Shown here: piece by piece, positions 1 through 6,782 of the stretch
How the letters are laid out: the number at the start of each line of letters is the position of its first letter
Position numbering within the stretch: the stretch's first letter is position 1
Assembly (NCBI GenBank): GCA_016207925.1
Contig: JACQZB010000032.1
Span: 1 to 34,456 of the forward strand
Source: Nitrospinota bacterium
GTDB taxonomy: Bacteria > Nitrospinota_A > UBA7883
Length of the DNA stretch: 34,456 nt
Direction: 5' to 3'
Made by a program: the position numbers and the translations under genes
The notes under the pieces: model-generated
Told to the model about the DNA's origin: nothing
Database searches by the model: none
What the model saw: the letters and a program-made list of their open reading frames with translations, nothing else

Positions 1-399
1 ACTCCCCTGCGCCACCCGCTCCCCGCCCACGTCAATGACGCTTGCGTTGATGCTCACGGGAACCACGGCGCCGTCGGCGCGGACGATCTCCGCGTCCGGA
101 ACGTGAACGTGGCCGGTTTCCCACATGCTCGCGAACGCCTTCTGGTACCGCTCAAGGTCGGCGCGGGGATGAATCATGGTGAAATTCATCGTGGCCAACT
201 GTTCCTTGCTGGCGCCGAACAGGGTTTCGGCCTGGCGGTTGGCCTCGATCAGCCGCCCGTCGCGGGTGGCCAGCAGGATGGCGTCGCTGGCATGTTCCAT
301 CAGCGCGCGGTATTTTTGCTCCGCCTCGCCTTGCGCGGCGTGGTCATGCCCGCCTTGGCCAGCCAAGGTTTTACGCAACTTCGCCATTAGGCTGGTCAT
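1..399 (-). CDS. PAS-domain sensory protein, 5' part only (runs off window)
   Basis: The ORF track misses this gene because it has no stop inside the window. Read on the minus strand from the ATG at 399, it gives 133 codons without a stop. After a short charged lead (MTSLMAKLRKTLAGQ) comes a canonical PAS domain beginning near residue 28: 'YRALMEHASDAILLA', then 'GRLIEANRQAETLFG' and 'RADGAVVPVSINAS'. PAS domains sense small ligands, redox state or light and normally feed a histidine kinase, GGDEF/EAL or chemotaxis output domain, but the output domain lies outside the window. There is no membrane segment in the visible part, so it is probably cytoplasmic. An internal ATG at residue 5 is an alternative start. 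The gene is divergent from the cyclic-nucleotide-binding gene at 874. Confidence 0.85.
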   Translation of the reverse strand, partial: MTSLMAKLRKTLAGQGGHDHAAQGEAEQKYRALMEHASDAILLATRDGRLIEANRQAETLFGASKEQLATMNFTMIHPRADLERYQKAFASMWETGHVHVPDAEIVRADGAVVPVSINASVIDVGGERVAQGS

Positions 400-873
400 G
401 GTTCCCTTGGAAGGAAACGATGAATAAGAACTGCCACATTACACTCCAGACACGCCGCGCCACCCCAGCGCGCAACGCGCTCCCGGCCTGGGATGTTCCG
501 GCCATTCTGTTACAACCTGGAATACGGCCCAGCAGCGCGGCGCGGGGAAGCGCGATGACTACTTTTATTACACTTCCCTAATACCGCTCCGCGGCATGGC
601 CGCGCTTCACCCAAAAGACGCGCCATACCGGCGAGGGCGATCCGAAAGGAGTGAACACCGCTTGCAAGCCAGGGCTTGCAAAGTCCCACGGCGTTTTCCA
701 ATGTGGCGAACGGACCTCCTGCCGCCTGAACCGTATTCCACCTTACCTTAGGCATAAGTTACTATGAATAAGGGGGTTGTGTCAATGCCGCTCGTGGGCG
801 GCGGGCGGCGGATCGCCTTTACAGCGGCTCCGGGCAGGAGTAGCATGAAAGGTCAAGAAGGCGCTGTTGAACC
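400..873. other. Gene-free region between two divergent genes
   Basis: I see no credible gene in these 474 bases. The minus-strand ORF at 510-755 has no recognisable family and contains the perfect palindrome described separately. The stretch holds a short GC-rich inverted repeat at 467-481 (AGCGCG/CGCGCT, 3-base loop) and the motif ATTACACT(T)CC twice in direct orientation, near 438 and 569. As it separates divergent genes, it should carry both promoters. I could not fix a convincing -35/-10 pair for either. Confidence 0.6.
662..681. repeat. 9-bp perfect inverted repeat, possible operator or hairpin
   Basis: TTGCAAGCC and GGCTTGCAA are separated by only two bases (AG). A near-perfect 20-bp dyad in a divergent promoter region fits a dimeric regulator site; as RNA it would make a tight hairpin. 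There is no adjacent T-run, so it is not an obvious terminator. Confidence 0.55.
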
Positions 874-1233
874 ATGATGACAAGCTTTTTCGAAAATCTT
901 GAACCCGACATTGACCTGGCGCCGGGGCGCATCCTTTTCAGCCAAGGCGAGCCGGGCGACGCCGCCTACATCGTCCATTCCGGCTATCTGGATTTGCTGG
1001 TGGGCGGGGCCGAATTGACCTCTATCATGCCCGGCGAAATCGTGGGCGAAATGGCGCTGGTGGAGAACCAGACCCGGTTCGCCACGGCGGCGGCGGGCAA
1101 GGAGGGGGCGCGGTTGTACCGAATCAACCGCGACAGGTTTCTCACGCTCACGCGGGAGCGGCCCGCCTTCGCGCTGGCAGTGATGAAAACCATGTCCGAC
1201 CGGCTGCGCAAGTGGGGGGCTTTGTTCGAATAA
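874..1233 (+). CDS. Stand-alone cyclic nucleotide-binding domain protein
   Basis: The 119-residue product is a single cNMP-binding beta-roll of the CRP/PKA regulatory type: 'GRILFSQGEPGDAAYIVHSG' at about 18-37, then the phosphate-binding-cassette-like 'GEIVGEMALVENQTRFATA' at about 54-72, followed by a C-terminal helix. No helix-turn-helix, kinase or channel domain follows, so it cannot act as a CRP-type DNA-binding regulator alone and probably works through a partner. Whether it binds cAMP, cGMP or c-di-GMP cannot be told from sequence. The next ATG (codon 2) is an alternative start; an AAGAAGG-like stretch lies about 12 bases upstream. It converges on the transporter gene with a 6-base gap. 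Confidence 0.85.
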   Translation: MMTSFFENLEPDIDLAPGRILFSQGEPGDAAYIVHSGYLDLLVGGAELTSIMPGEIVGEMALVENQTRFATAAAGKEGARLYRINRDRFLTLTRERPAFALAVMKTMSDRLRKWGALFE

Positions 1234-1239
1234 CGGCGG

Positions 1240-2130
1240 TCAGTTTCCCTGTACCGCGGCCACGGCCCGCGCGCTGAAGTATTGATAGAATCCCACCGAG
1301 GCGATCACCAGCGAACCGGCCAGCGCCGACGCCGGTGTGGGCAATTCCCCCAGCGCCACGGCGGCGTACACCAGCGCGAAGAACGGGATCAACAATTTGA
1401 AAGCCGCCGCGTCGGCGGAGCCAAGCCGGCTCATACCCATGTTGAACAGGGCGGCGGGGACGCTCATGCTCGCCGCGCCCATGAAGGCGGCCAGCGCCAT
1501 TTGCCCCGGCGCGGGCGGGGTGAATTTCCCCATCGCCACCACGGCCGCCATGGACACCACGGCGCCCGACCAAAAGGTCCACTGCGACACCTTGGCCCAG
1601 CCAAGCCGGGCCAACGGCGCCTCCACGGCCAGGGTGATGACGGCGATCAACAGCGCGGAGACGAGCAGACCCGCCACCCCCATCAGGTCTCCGCCCCACA
1701 TCCCGCGCTCCAGGCTGATCCATGCCACCCCCATAAAGCCGCCGGCCAGCGCCACAAGCTGGGGCGCGGTGAACCGCTTGCGGCCCAGCGCCCCCGCCGC
1801 CACCGCCACCATCAGCGCGTTGGAGATCACGATGACCGAGGCCAGCGACGGAGTGACTACCCGCGACGCGGTGAGGATCAGGAACAGTATGGCCGGGGAT
1901 ATGGCGCCGCACAGCAGCATCACCATTTTTTCATGCGGCAAGGGCGCGGGCCCCCGCGCGCCGAGGCGCCCAAAGGCGGAAAATGCCAGCGCGCAGAACA
2001 GAGAGGAGAGCGCCACGAACGTGGGCACGCCTGCGTCGCTTTCCACCGCGCGGGCAAGGGGGTAGCCGATGGCGAACAGCGCGCTGGCGGTGACCAGGGC
2101 CGCCCGCGCGAACGGATGTCCGCGGGACAT
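1240..2130 (-). CDS. EamA/DMT-superfamily drug/metabolite transporter
   Basis: The 296-residue protein consists almost entirely of hydrophobic helices separated by short loops, about ten in two halves, the hallmark of the EamA-type DMT superfamily (inner-membrane exporters of amino acids or other metabolites). The start 'RAALVTASALFAIGYPLARA' and the C-terminal 'LIPFFALVYAAVALGELPTP' are the expected positions of the two EamA repeats; the second contains the usual P-x-x-A-x-x-x-A-x-x-x-L-G-E pattern. A GGGAGGAGG stretch lies about 13 bases ahead of the ATG. The substrate is unknown. It is divergent from coaD. Confidence 0.85.
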   Translation of the reverse strand: MSRGHPFARAALVTASALFAIGYPLARAVESDAGVPTFVALSSLFCALAFSAFGRLGARGPAPLPHEKMVMLLCGAISPAILFLILTASRVVTPSLASVIVISNALMVAVAAGALGRKRFTAPQLVALAGGFMGVAWISLERGMWGGDLMGVAGLLVSALLIAVITLAVEAPLARLGWAKVSQWTFWSGAVVSMAAVVAMGKFTPPAPGQMALAAFMGAASMSVPAALFNMGMSRLGSADAAAFKLLIPFFALVYAAVALGELPTPASALAGSLVIASVGFYQYFSARAVAAVQGN

Positions 2131-2255
2131 ACTGCTTCTTCAATCCTCCTCCCTCTACAATACCACGCCGGGCGCCTTGCGCGCCGTCCCCGCGTGCGGT
2201 ACGCTATTGGCCCACGCTGGCGAGATGATCCCCAGCGGTTTGGCGAGGAATTGCG

Positions 2256-2750
2256 ATGCGTGTCAAGGCTGTGTATCCCGGCTCGTTCGATCCGGTCACC
2301 TTCGGGCATATTGACCTGATCCGCCGCGGGGCGGCGATGTTCAGCGAGGTGGTGGTGGGCGTGGCGGACAATCCGCGCAAGGCCCACCTGTTCACCATGG
2401 AGGAGCGGGTGGCGTTTTTGCGCCAGGCCACCGCGGGGATGGCCAACGTAAGCGTGATGGGCTTCACCTCGCTGTTGGTGGAGTTCGCCCGCTCGGTGGA
2501 CGCGCGGGTGATCATCAAGGGGCTGCGCGCCGTTTCCGACTTCGAGTACGAAATGCAGATGTCGCTTATCAACCGCCGCCTGGCCGCGGGCGTGGAGACG
2601 GTGTTCATGATGCCCAGCGAGGAGTACCTGTTCGTCTCCTCCAGCGTGGTCAAGGAGGTCGCCTCATTGCTGGGGGACGTCAGTTCCATGGCCCCCGATT
2701 TCATCGGGAGCGCCCTGCGCGAGCGGCTGCTCTCCGCCGGCGGCGAATAA
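2256..2750 (+). CDS. coaD: Phosphopantetheine adenylyltransferase
   Basis: CoaD catalyses the fourth step of coenzyme A synthesis, joining AMP from ATP to 4'-phosphopantetheine to give dephospho-CoA in the cytosol. The 164-residue length is typical. The nucleotidyltransferase signature is clear: 'YPGSFDPVTFGHIDLI' at the start (T/HxGH motif), 'IIKGLRAVSDFEYE' in the middle, and 'LFVSSSVVKEVASL' near the C-terminus in place of the family's ISSTxIR-type motif. A TACAAT sequence at 2156-2161 is a possible -10 but has no good -35. It is followed 18 bases later by the aminotransferase gene, probably co-transcribed. Confidence 0.95.
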   Translation: MRVKAVYPGSFDPVTFGHIDLIRRGAAMFSEVVVGVADNPRKAHLFTMEERVAFLRQATAGMANVSVMGFTSLLVEFARSVDARVIIKGLRAVSDFEYEMQMSLINRRLAAGVETVFMMPSEEYLFVSSSVVKEVASLLGDVSSMAPDFIGSALRERLLSAGGE

Positions 2751-2768
2751 TCCACTCCGGAGTTCCCC

Positions 2769-3962
2769 ATGAAACTCGCCGACCGTTTGGCCCAGATCAA
2801 GCCCTCTCCCACCCTGGAGATCACCGCCAAGGCCAAGGCGATGAAAGCGCAGGGAATTGACCTGGTGGGGTTCGGCGCGGGCGAGCCGGACTTCGACACG
2901 CCGGAGTTCGTCAAGGAGGCCGCCATCAAGGCGCTGCGCGAGGGGAAAACCAAATACACCGACGCGGGCGGCCTGCCGCAACTGCGCGACGTGCTGTGCG
3001 CCTACTACCAGCGTACGGAGGGGCTGGGCTACACGCGCGCGCAGGCCATCATCTCCAACGGCGGCAAGCATGTGCTCTACAACCTGTTCCAGGCGCTGCT
3101 TTCCCCCGGCGACGAGGTTATCATCCCCACGCCGTTCTGGGTCTCTTACCCCGACCAGGTGTTGCTGGCCGGCGGAACGCCGGTATTCCTGCCCACGCGC
3201 GAGGAAAACGGTTTTTGCTTCACCGCCGGGGAACTGGAAAAGCTCATCACGCCGCGCACCCGCGCCATCGTGATTAATTCACCGTCCAATCCTTCCGGCG
3301 CGGTGTATGACGAGGCGACGCTGCGCGCCGTGTGCGAGGTGGCGGTCCGGCGCAAGGTGTTCATCGTGTGGGACGAGATTTACAAGGACATCTATTATGG
3401 CGAAGGGCGGTTGCGCTCACTGCCGTTTTACGACCCGGAGGTTTTGCCCTACACGCTGATCTGTTCGGGCCTGTCGAAAAACTTTTCCATGACTGGCTGG
3501 CGCATCGGCTGGCTTTTGGGGGACGCGGCGCTGATCAAGGCCATGGACATGATCCAGAGCCAGAGCACCTCCAACCCCGTCTCCTTCGCCCAGTACGGCG
3601 CCATCGCCGCGCTGGAAAAGGGGCCGGAGCATATCGGCGAGTGGTTAGAGCATTTCCGCGCCCGTCGCGACGCATTGCTGGCGGCGTTCCAGCGGATTCC
3701 GGGAATGCGCTGCCTGGAGCCGCAAGGGGCGTTCTACGTGTTCCCCAACATCTCCGGCTGGTTCGGTAAGTCGTGGAAGGGCGGGGTGATAAACGACTCC
3801 TACGGCGCCACGAAGTTTTTGCTGGAGGAAGCGCAAGTGGCCGTGGTGCCCGGCGCCCCCTTCGGCGCGCCGGAGAACATCCGCATCTCCTACGCCCTTT
3901 CGATGGCGGAGATCGAAAAGGGGATCGCGCGCATCGCCAAGGCCGTCCAGACCCTCGGCTGA
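2769..3962 (+). CDS. aspC: Class I pyridoxal-phosphate aminotransferase, probable aspartate aminotransferase
   Basis: This 397-residue fold-type I PLP enzyme most resembles the AspC/AatA (1-alpha/1-gamma) subgroup that interconverts aspartate and 2-oxoglutarate with oxaloacetate and glutamate; some members also use prephenate. Visible features are the substrate loop 'GAGEPDFDTPE', the cofactor-stacking region 'PTPFWVSYPDQV', 'NSPSNPSGAVY', and the Schiff-base lysine in 'SGLSKNFSMTGWRIGW' (Lys237). The C-terminal arginine in 'ENIRISYALS' would bind the substrate carboxylate. Length and motifs are complete. It ends 18 bases before the convergent DUF2283 gene. Confidence 0.9.
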   Translation: MKLADRLAQIKPSPTLEITAKAKAMKAQGIDLVGFGAGEPDFDTPEFVKEAAIKALREGKTKYTDAGGLPQLRDVLCAYYQRTEGLGYTRAQAIISNGGKHVLYNLFQALLSPGDEVIIPTPFWVSYPDQVLLAGGTPVFLPTREENGFCFTAGELEKLITPRTRAIVINSPSNPSGAVYDEATLRAVCEVAVRRKVFIVWDEIYKDIYYGEGRLRSLPFYDPEVLPYTLICSGLSKNFSMTGWRIGWLLGDAALIKAMDMIQSQSTSNPVSFAQYGAIAALEKGPEHIGEWLEHFRARRDALLAAFQRIPGMRCLEPQGAFYVFPNISGWFGKSWKGGVINDSYGATKFLLEEAQVAVVPGAPFGAPENIRISYALSMAEIEKGIARIAKAVQTLG

Positions 3963-3980
3963 TTAATAAAGCGGGGGAAT

Positions 3981-4184
3981 TTACTTGAGGGCGATTTCGA
4001 GGGGATGGTTTTTCAACTGGCTGACCTTCATTATGGAAAAGCCCAACACGTTTCCATCGGCGTCCACTTTTTCCATGACCTGATCGTTGCCAGTCTCGCG
4101 GAAGTATCCCGCCTTGTTCTGGAAAGTGACCTCGAGAAAATCCCCCTCAGGGTCATACCAGACTTTTACGATGGCCTTTTCCAT
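3981..4184 (-). CDS. DUF2283 family small protein (possible antitoxin partner)
   Basis: The 67-residue product has the DUF2283 pattern: 'VWYDPEGDFLEVTF' at the start and 'DADGNVLGFSIMKVS' near the end, predicted to be a small beta-rich fold. No biochemical function is established for the family. It overlaps the 3' end of the preceding gene by 19 bases and has its own Shine-Dalgarno (AAGGTGAG, about 5 bases before the ATG), so the two are translationally linked. DUF2283 genes are repeatedly found beside small RelE/nuclease-fold proteins, which makes an antitoxin or neutralising role plausible; that is inference. It is the last gene of a three-gene minus-strand operon. Confidence 0.8.
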   Translation of the reverse strand: MEKAIVKVWYDPEGDFLEVTFQNKAGYFRETGNDQVMEKVDADGNVLGFSIMKVSQLKNHPLEIALK

Positions 4185-4486
4185 ACGATCTCACCTTGCT
4201 TGATTTTATCAGTTAGATACGCCGTTAGCAAAAATGCCCCAGCCTCACCTTTTTTCACCACGGCGCAAAGATATTTACCTCCAACCGGGGTATGTTCATA
4301 ATAGCGGTAGTAAAGAAGCGCCTCGCTGTCGCTGGCCGAGCGGTTCACCCGCACGGGAGATTGAAGGGTCTCCTCAATGGCCGGAAACATATCCGCCATT
4401 TCCGGATGTTCCAGAATATGCGCCATCCGTTCATTGGTAATCCTGACGGGGGTATTGCGGTAATCGAATATCCGCCGCACGGTCAA
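4166..4486 (-). CDS. Small protein, putative RelE/PBECR-like fold (possible toxin)
   Basis: The 106-residue product shows 'RITNERMAHILEHPEM', 'LLYYRYYEHTPVGGKYLCAV' and the C-terminal 'GAFLLTAYLTDKIKQGE'. This helix followed by a meander of strands, ending in a T-A-Y strand, is what small BECR-fold proteins (RelE, BrnT, PBECR groups) look like. I recognise the pairing with DUF2283 but cannot name a validated family, and nuclease activity is not shown. The start is a TTG that overlaps the upstream stop (TTGA); a GTG two codons in is the alternative. The upstream gene ends inside this start and the downstream gene starts within its 3' end, so all three form one unit. Confidence 0.65.
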   Translation of the reverse strand: MTVRRIFDYRNTPVRITNERMAHILEHPEMADMFPAIEETLQSPVRVNRSASDSEALLYYRYYEHTPVGGKYLCAVVKKGEAGAFLLTAYLTDKIKQGEIVWKRPS

Positions 4487-4821
4487 TCGCCAAGATTTAT
4501 TTGAAGGTCTCCGCCAAACTGTAACCCGGTTACCTTGCCCGCCATTTCAATAATATCGCTGATGTTTTTCCGGCTATAGTTTGTCCCAAGCCAATACCCG
4601 GAGGATAGTTGCAACGAATATTCGCTTACCAAGTCTGGCCGGCCAGGGTATAGCTCGTCAGAATTTCTTGCGAGGTATCGGCGTTTACGTCCATGCTTGG
4701 GAAGCGCGGCGAAACGATCTAGAAATGTCGTATCGCGTTTCGCCAGCAATTCAAAAACCTGAACCATTACATCTTTTGCGTTTCGCGCGGAGTGTTCCTT
4801 CCCTTCAAACACAAACCCCAT
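4483..4821 (-). CDS. Hypothetical protein resembling the SeqA C-terminal DNA-binding domain
   Basis: The 112-residue protein is first in the minus-strand operon. Its core order, a helical 'VMVQVFELLAKRDTTFLDRF', then 'HGRKRRYLARNSDELYPG', then 'SGYWLGTNYSRKNISDIIE' and a final helix/strand 'GLQFGGDLQINL', parallels the C-terminal domain of SeqA (GRxRRYFAR... and PxxPxWVxTNTNTxRK...), which binds hemimethylated GATC DNA. The match is by eye and remote. The SeqA N-terminal oligomerisation domain is absent, so it is either a stand-alone module or the remnant of a longer gene. The upstream frame is open to 4906 but has no start. No Shine-Dalgarno is visible before the ATG. Base composition is lower in GC than the neighbours. 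Confidence 0.6.
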   Translation of the reverse strand: MGFVFEGKEHSARNAKDVMVQVFELLAKRDTTFLDRFAALPKHGRKRRYLARNSDELYPGRPDLVSEYSLQLSSGYWLGTNYSRKNISDIIEMAGKVTGLQFGGDLQINLGD

Positions 4822-5008
4822 GGAGGAAGGCGATTGGGCGGAATGGGGGGGCGTGGCGGCATGCGTGGGCTTGGAACGGGCGTGTTTCCGGAAACCTTGC
4901 CCACCTTACTCATTCGGCTCTTCCCCGTGCGCAGATAGGACTTGACGCGGATTATACTACCAGCATGTGATAATGGATATGACCAAAATAATCAGGAGAA
5001 ACCTCCCC
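4822..5008. promoter_or_regulatory. Intergenic region with candidate divergent promoters
   Basis: This 187-bp gap between divergent genes contains a perfect minus-strand TATAAT (4951-4956 in plus coordinates) that could drive the small-protein operon with a roughly 120-base leader. On the plus strand, TTGACG at 4942-4947 and TATACT at 4953-4958 are too close together to form one promoter. No clear -35 accompanies either -10. A good ribosome binding site (AGGAGAA) sits about 10 bases before the peroxiredoxin ATG. Confidence 0.3.
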
Positions 5009-5461
5009 ATGCTCACCGAAGGCTCGAAAGCCCCCGCGTTCACGTTGCCGGATCAGGAGGGCAAGCCGCGCTCATTGGCGGAGTTTGCCGGAAAGCGGCT
5101 GGTGATCTTCTTCTACCCCAAGGCCAACACCGGAGGCTGAACATCCGAGGCGGCCGGGTTCCGGGACGCGCAAGACGATTTCAAGAAAAACAAGACGGCC
5201 ATCATCGGCATCAGCCGCGACAAGCCCGCCACGCAAAAAGCGTGGGCGGAAAAATATTCGCTCCCCTTTCCGCTGCTTTCCGACCCGGACGCGGCTGTCC
5301 ATAAAAAATACGGCGCCTGGGGCGCGAAAACCTTGTACGGGGAAAAACGCCAGGGAGTGATCCGCACCACCATCGTGGTGGGCGCGGACGGCGCCGTGGA
5401 GCGGATATACCGGAACGTCAAGGCGCTGGGTCACGCCGCCGCCGTGCTGGGTGGGTTGTGA
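5009..5461 (+). CDS. bcp: Selenocysteine-containing BCP/PrxQ-type peroxiredoxin
   Basis: Read from the ATG at 5009 this gives a complete 150-residue thioredoxin-fold peroxiredoxin interrupted only by TGA at codon 44. Around it the protein reads 'FFYPKANTGG-U-TSEAAGF', where BCP/PrxQ enzymes have FYPK..TPGCT.EA..F, so the TGA sits exactly at the peroxidatic cysteine. After the TGA the frame stays open to 5459-5461 with full family similarity ('IIGISRDKPATQKAWAEKY', 'LLSDPDAAVHKKYG', 'RTTIVVGADGAVERIYRNV'). The family reduces H2O2 and organic hydroperoxides in the cytosol. The PrxQ resolving cysteine, five residues on, is alanine here and there is no other cysteine, so the enzyme would be a 1-Sec type needing an external thiol. 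TGA is a normal stop elsewhere in this window. The ORF track lacks it. Gene symbol follows family usage. Confidence 0.87.
5138..5169 (+). promoter_or_regulatory. In-frame TGA (Sec codon) and candidate bacterial SECIS hairpin
   Basis: Directly after the TGA (5138-5140) the sequence can fold as GCG (5150-5152) with CGC (5167-5169), a small internal loop, then CCGG (5154-5157) with CCGG (5161-5164), closing a GTT loop at 5158-5160. The apical G lies 18 bases from the TGA, within the spacing used by bacterial SECIS elements that recruit SelB, and a G-U at the loop start is the known recognition feature. The fold was made by eye, without an energy calculation. Confidence 0.65.
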
Positions 5462-5462
5462 C

Positions 5463-5762
5463 TTATTTATAACGGTAGGTGATGCGGCCGCGGGTGAGGT
5501 CGTAGGGCGAAAGCTCCATGCGCACCCGGTCGCCCGGCAGGATGCGGATGAAGAACTTGCGCATCTTGCCGGATACGTGGGCGAGCACCTGGAACCCGTT
5601 GTCCAGTTGCACCTTGAACATGGCGTTGGGCAGCGACTCCTGCACGGCGCCTTCTACCTCGACGGCCTTGTCGCTGCCGGTCAGCTCGCGCGGGGTGTCG
5701 TCCAGATCCGGCCCCTGCTTCCTTTTTTTGCCCGAAGGCTTGGTAGCGCTCTTCTTCGCCAT
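5463..5762 (-). CDS. infA: Translation initiation factor IF-1
   Basis: IF-1 is a single S1/OB-fold domain that binds the ribosomal A site during initiation. Residues from about 33 onward are standard: '[20 protein letters not shown]', '[16 protein letters not shown]', '[20 protein letters not shown]'. The total of 99 residues is about 27 longer than the usual 72, because of a basic, lysine-rich N-terminal extension ([19 protein letters not shown]). The ATG at the beginning of the extension is the only in-frame ATG before the domain. A TATAAT lies about 50 bases upstream on the minus strand. It converges with the peroxiredoxin gene with one base between the stops. Confidence 0.93.
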   Translation of the reverse strand: MAKKSATKPSGKKRKQGPDLDDTPRELTGSDKAVEVEGAVQESLPNAMFKVQLDNGFQVLAHVSGKMRKFFIRILPGDRVRMELSPYDLTRGRITYRYK

Positions 5763-5833
5763 GGTTACTTAGTATATGTCCCAAACGGGTTTTATGTTAA
5801 ACAATCATTATACACCAGTTTTCATGCGGCGCG

Positions 5834-5862
5834 TTGCCCGCGGAGCGTCCGGCGCGTACAAT
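5834..5862 (+). promoter_or_regulatory. Candidate sigma-70 promoter of the STAS gene
   Basis: TTGCCC (5834-5839) and TACAAT (5857-5862) are separated by exactly 17 bases and lie about 20 bases before the STAS start codon. TACAAT also occurs upstream of other plus-strand genes here (near 2156 and 8270). Confidence 0.5.
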
Positions 5863-5881
5863 GTCATTCCGGGAGTGAATC

Positions 5882-6247
5882 ATGATTATCGAAAAGTACA
5901 ACGCCGCGCAAGACGTGGCCCTGTTCCGCCTCAAGGGGAAGCTTATCAGCTCCTCGATGGACAAGCTCAAGGCGGGGCTGGACGCCGCGCTGGCCGGGGG
6001 CGCGGCCAAGGTGGCCGTCAACCTCAAGGGGGTGGAGGTGGTGGACTCGGCGGCGGTGGGGCTGTTGATCAGCCGGGCGCGCGCCGCGAAAAAAGCGGGC
6101 GGCGCCTTGATCCTGTGCGAGCCGCAATCCGGCGCGCGCGCGTTGCTTCAATTGGTGGACGCCGCCGGCGCCCTGCCGGTGTGGGAAACCGAGAACGAGG
6201 CCATCGCCTCGCTGGGCAAGCGGGCGGAAGAAGCCGCCGGGGAGTGA
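5882..6247 (+). CDS. STAS-domain protein, anti-sigma-factor antagonist type
   Basis: The 121-residue protein is a single STAS domain like SpoIIAA/RsbV: 'DVALFRLKGKLISSSMDKLK' (strands plus first helix), 'KVAVNLKGVEVVDSAAVGLL' (central strand and phosphoacceptor loop) and 'GGALILCEP'. Ser56 in 'VVDSAAVG' is the residue normally phosphorylated by a partner-switching serine kinase. No cognate anti-sigma kinase or PP2C phosphatase lies beside it, so the pathway (sigma switch, biofilm or other partner switching) is unknown. A GGGAG ribosome-binding site is present. Its stop abuts the convergent PII gene. Confidence 0.88.
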   Translation: MIIEKYNAAQDVALFRLKGKLISSSMDKLKAGLDAALAGGAAKVAVNLKGVEVVDSAAVGLLISRARAAKKAGGALILCEPQSGARALLQLVDAAGALPVWETENEAIASLGKRAEEAAGE

Positions 6248-6601
<354 letters not shown>

Positions 6602-6609
6602 CTAAGTTT

Positions 6610-6686
6610 TGGTGCGCCCGGCAGGCTTCGAACCTGCGGCCCTCAGATCCGGAATCTGATACTCTATCCATCTGAGCTACGGGCGC
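6610..6686 (-). tRNA. tRNA-Arg (anticodon CCG)
   Basis: On the minus strand a full cloverleaf can be drawn: acceptor GCGCCCG pairs with CGGGCGC, the anticodon stem TCAGA/TCTGA encloses loop TTCCGGA (anticodon CCG, reading CGG), and the T-arm is GCAGG-TTCGAAG-CCTGC. The discriminator is A and the CCA tail is genome-encoded. It sits 23 bases upstream of the PII start. Confidence 0.95.
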
Positions 6687-6782
6687 CGCGAACCGGTAGT
6701 GTACCATAACGCCCCGCGTGAACCAACGCGGGGGGCGCGGGGGTAGTGGGTCAGTTTGAATTATTTTTGGAAAAGCGTGCGG

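Noticed and set aside
510-755. 81-residue minus-strand ORF in the gene-free region
   Set aside because: No family resemblance, amino-acid composition like antisense GC-rich sequence, and it spans a near-perfect palindrome.
400-780. Possible c-di-GMP or cobalamin riboswitch leader of the PAS gene
   Set aside because: Only a short GGGAC...GCAAGCC-like resemblance; the conserved core motifs of these riboswitches are not present.
1282-2319. 345-residue plus-strand ORF over the DMT transporter
   Set aside because: Its His/Arg/Gly-rich product is the antisense reading of the transporter gene, whose own frame has clear membrane helices.
4942-4958. TTGACG and TATACT as the peroxiredoxin promoter
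   Set aside because: The two hexamers are about five bases apart instead of 16-18, so they cannot form one promoter.
5009-5461. Peroxiredoxin as an ordinary pseudogene with a nonsense mutation
   Set aside because: The stop falls exactly on the catalytic cysteine, the rest of the frame is clean and a SECIS-like hairpin follows; chance placement is improbable, though selABCD must still be found.
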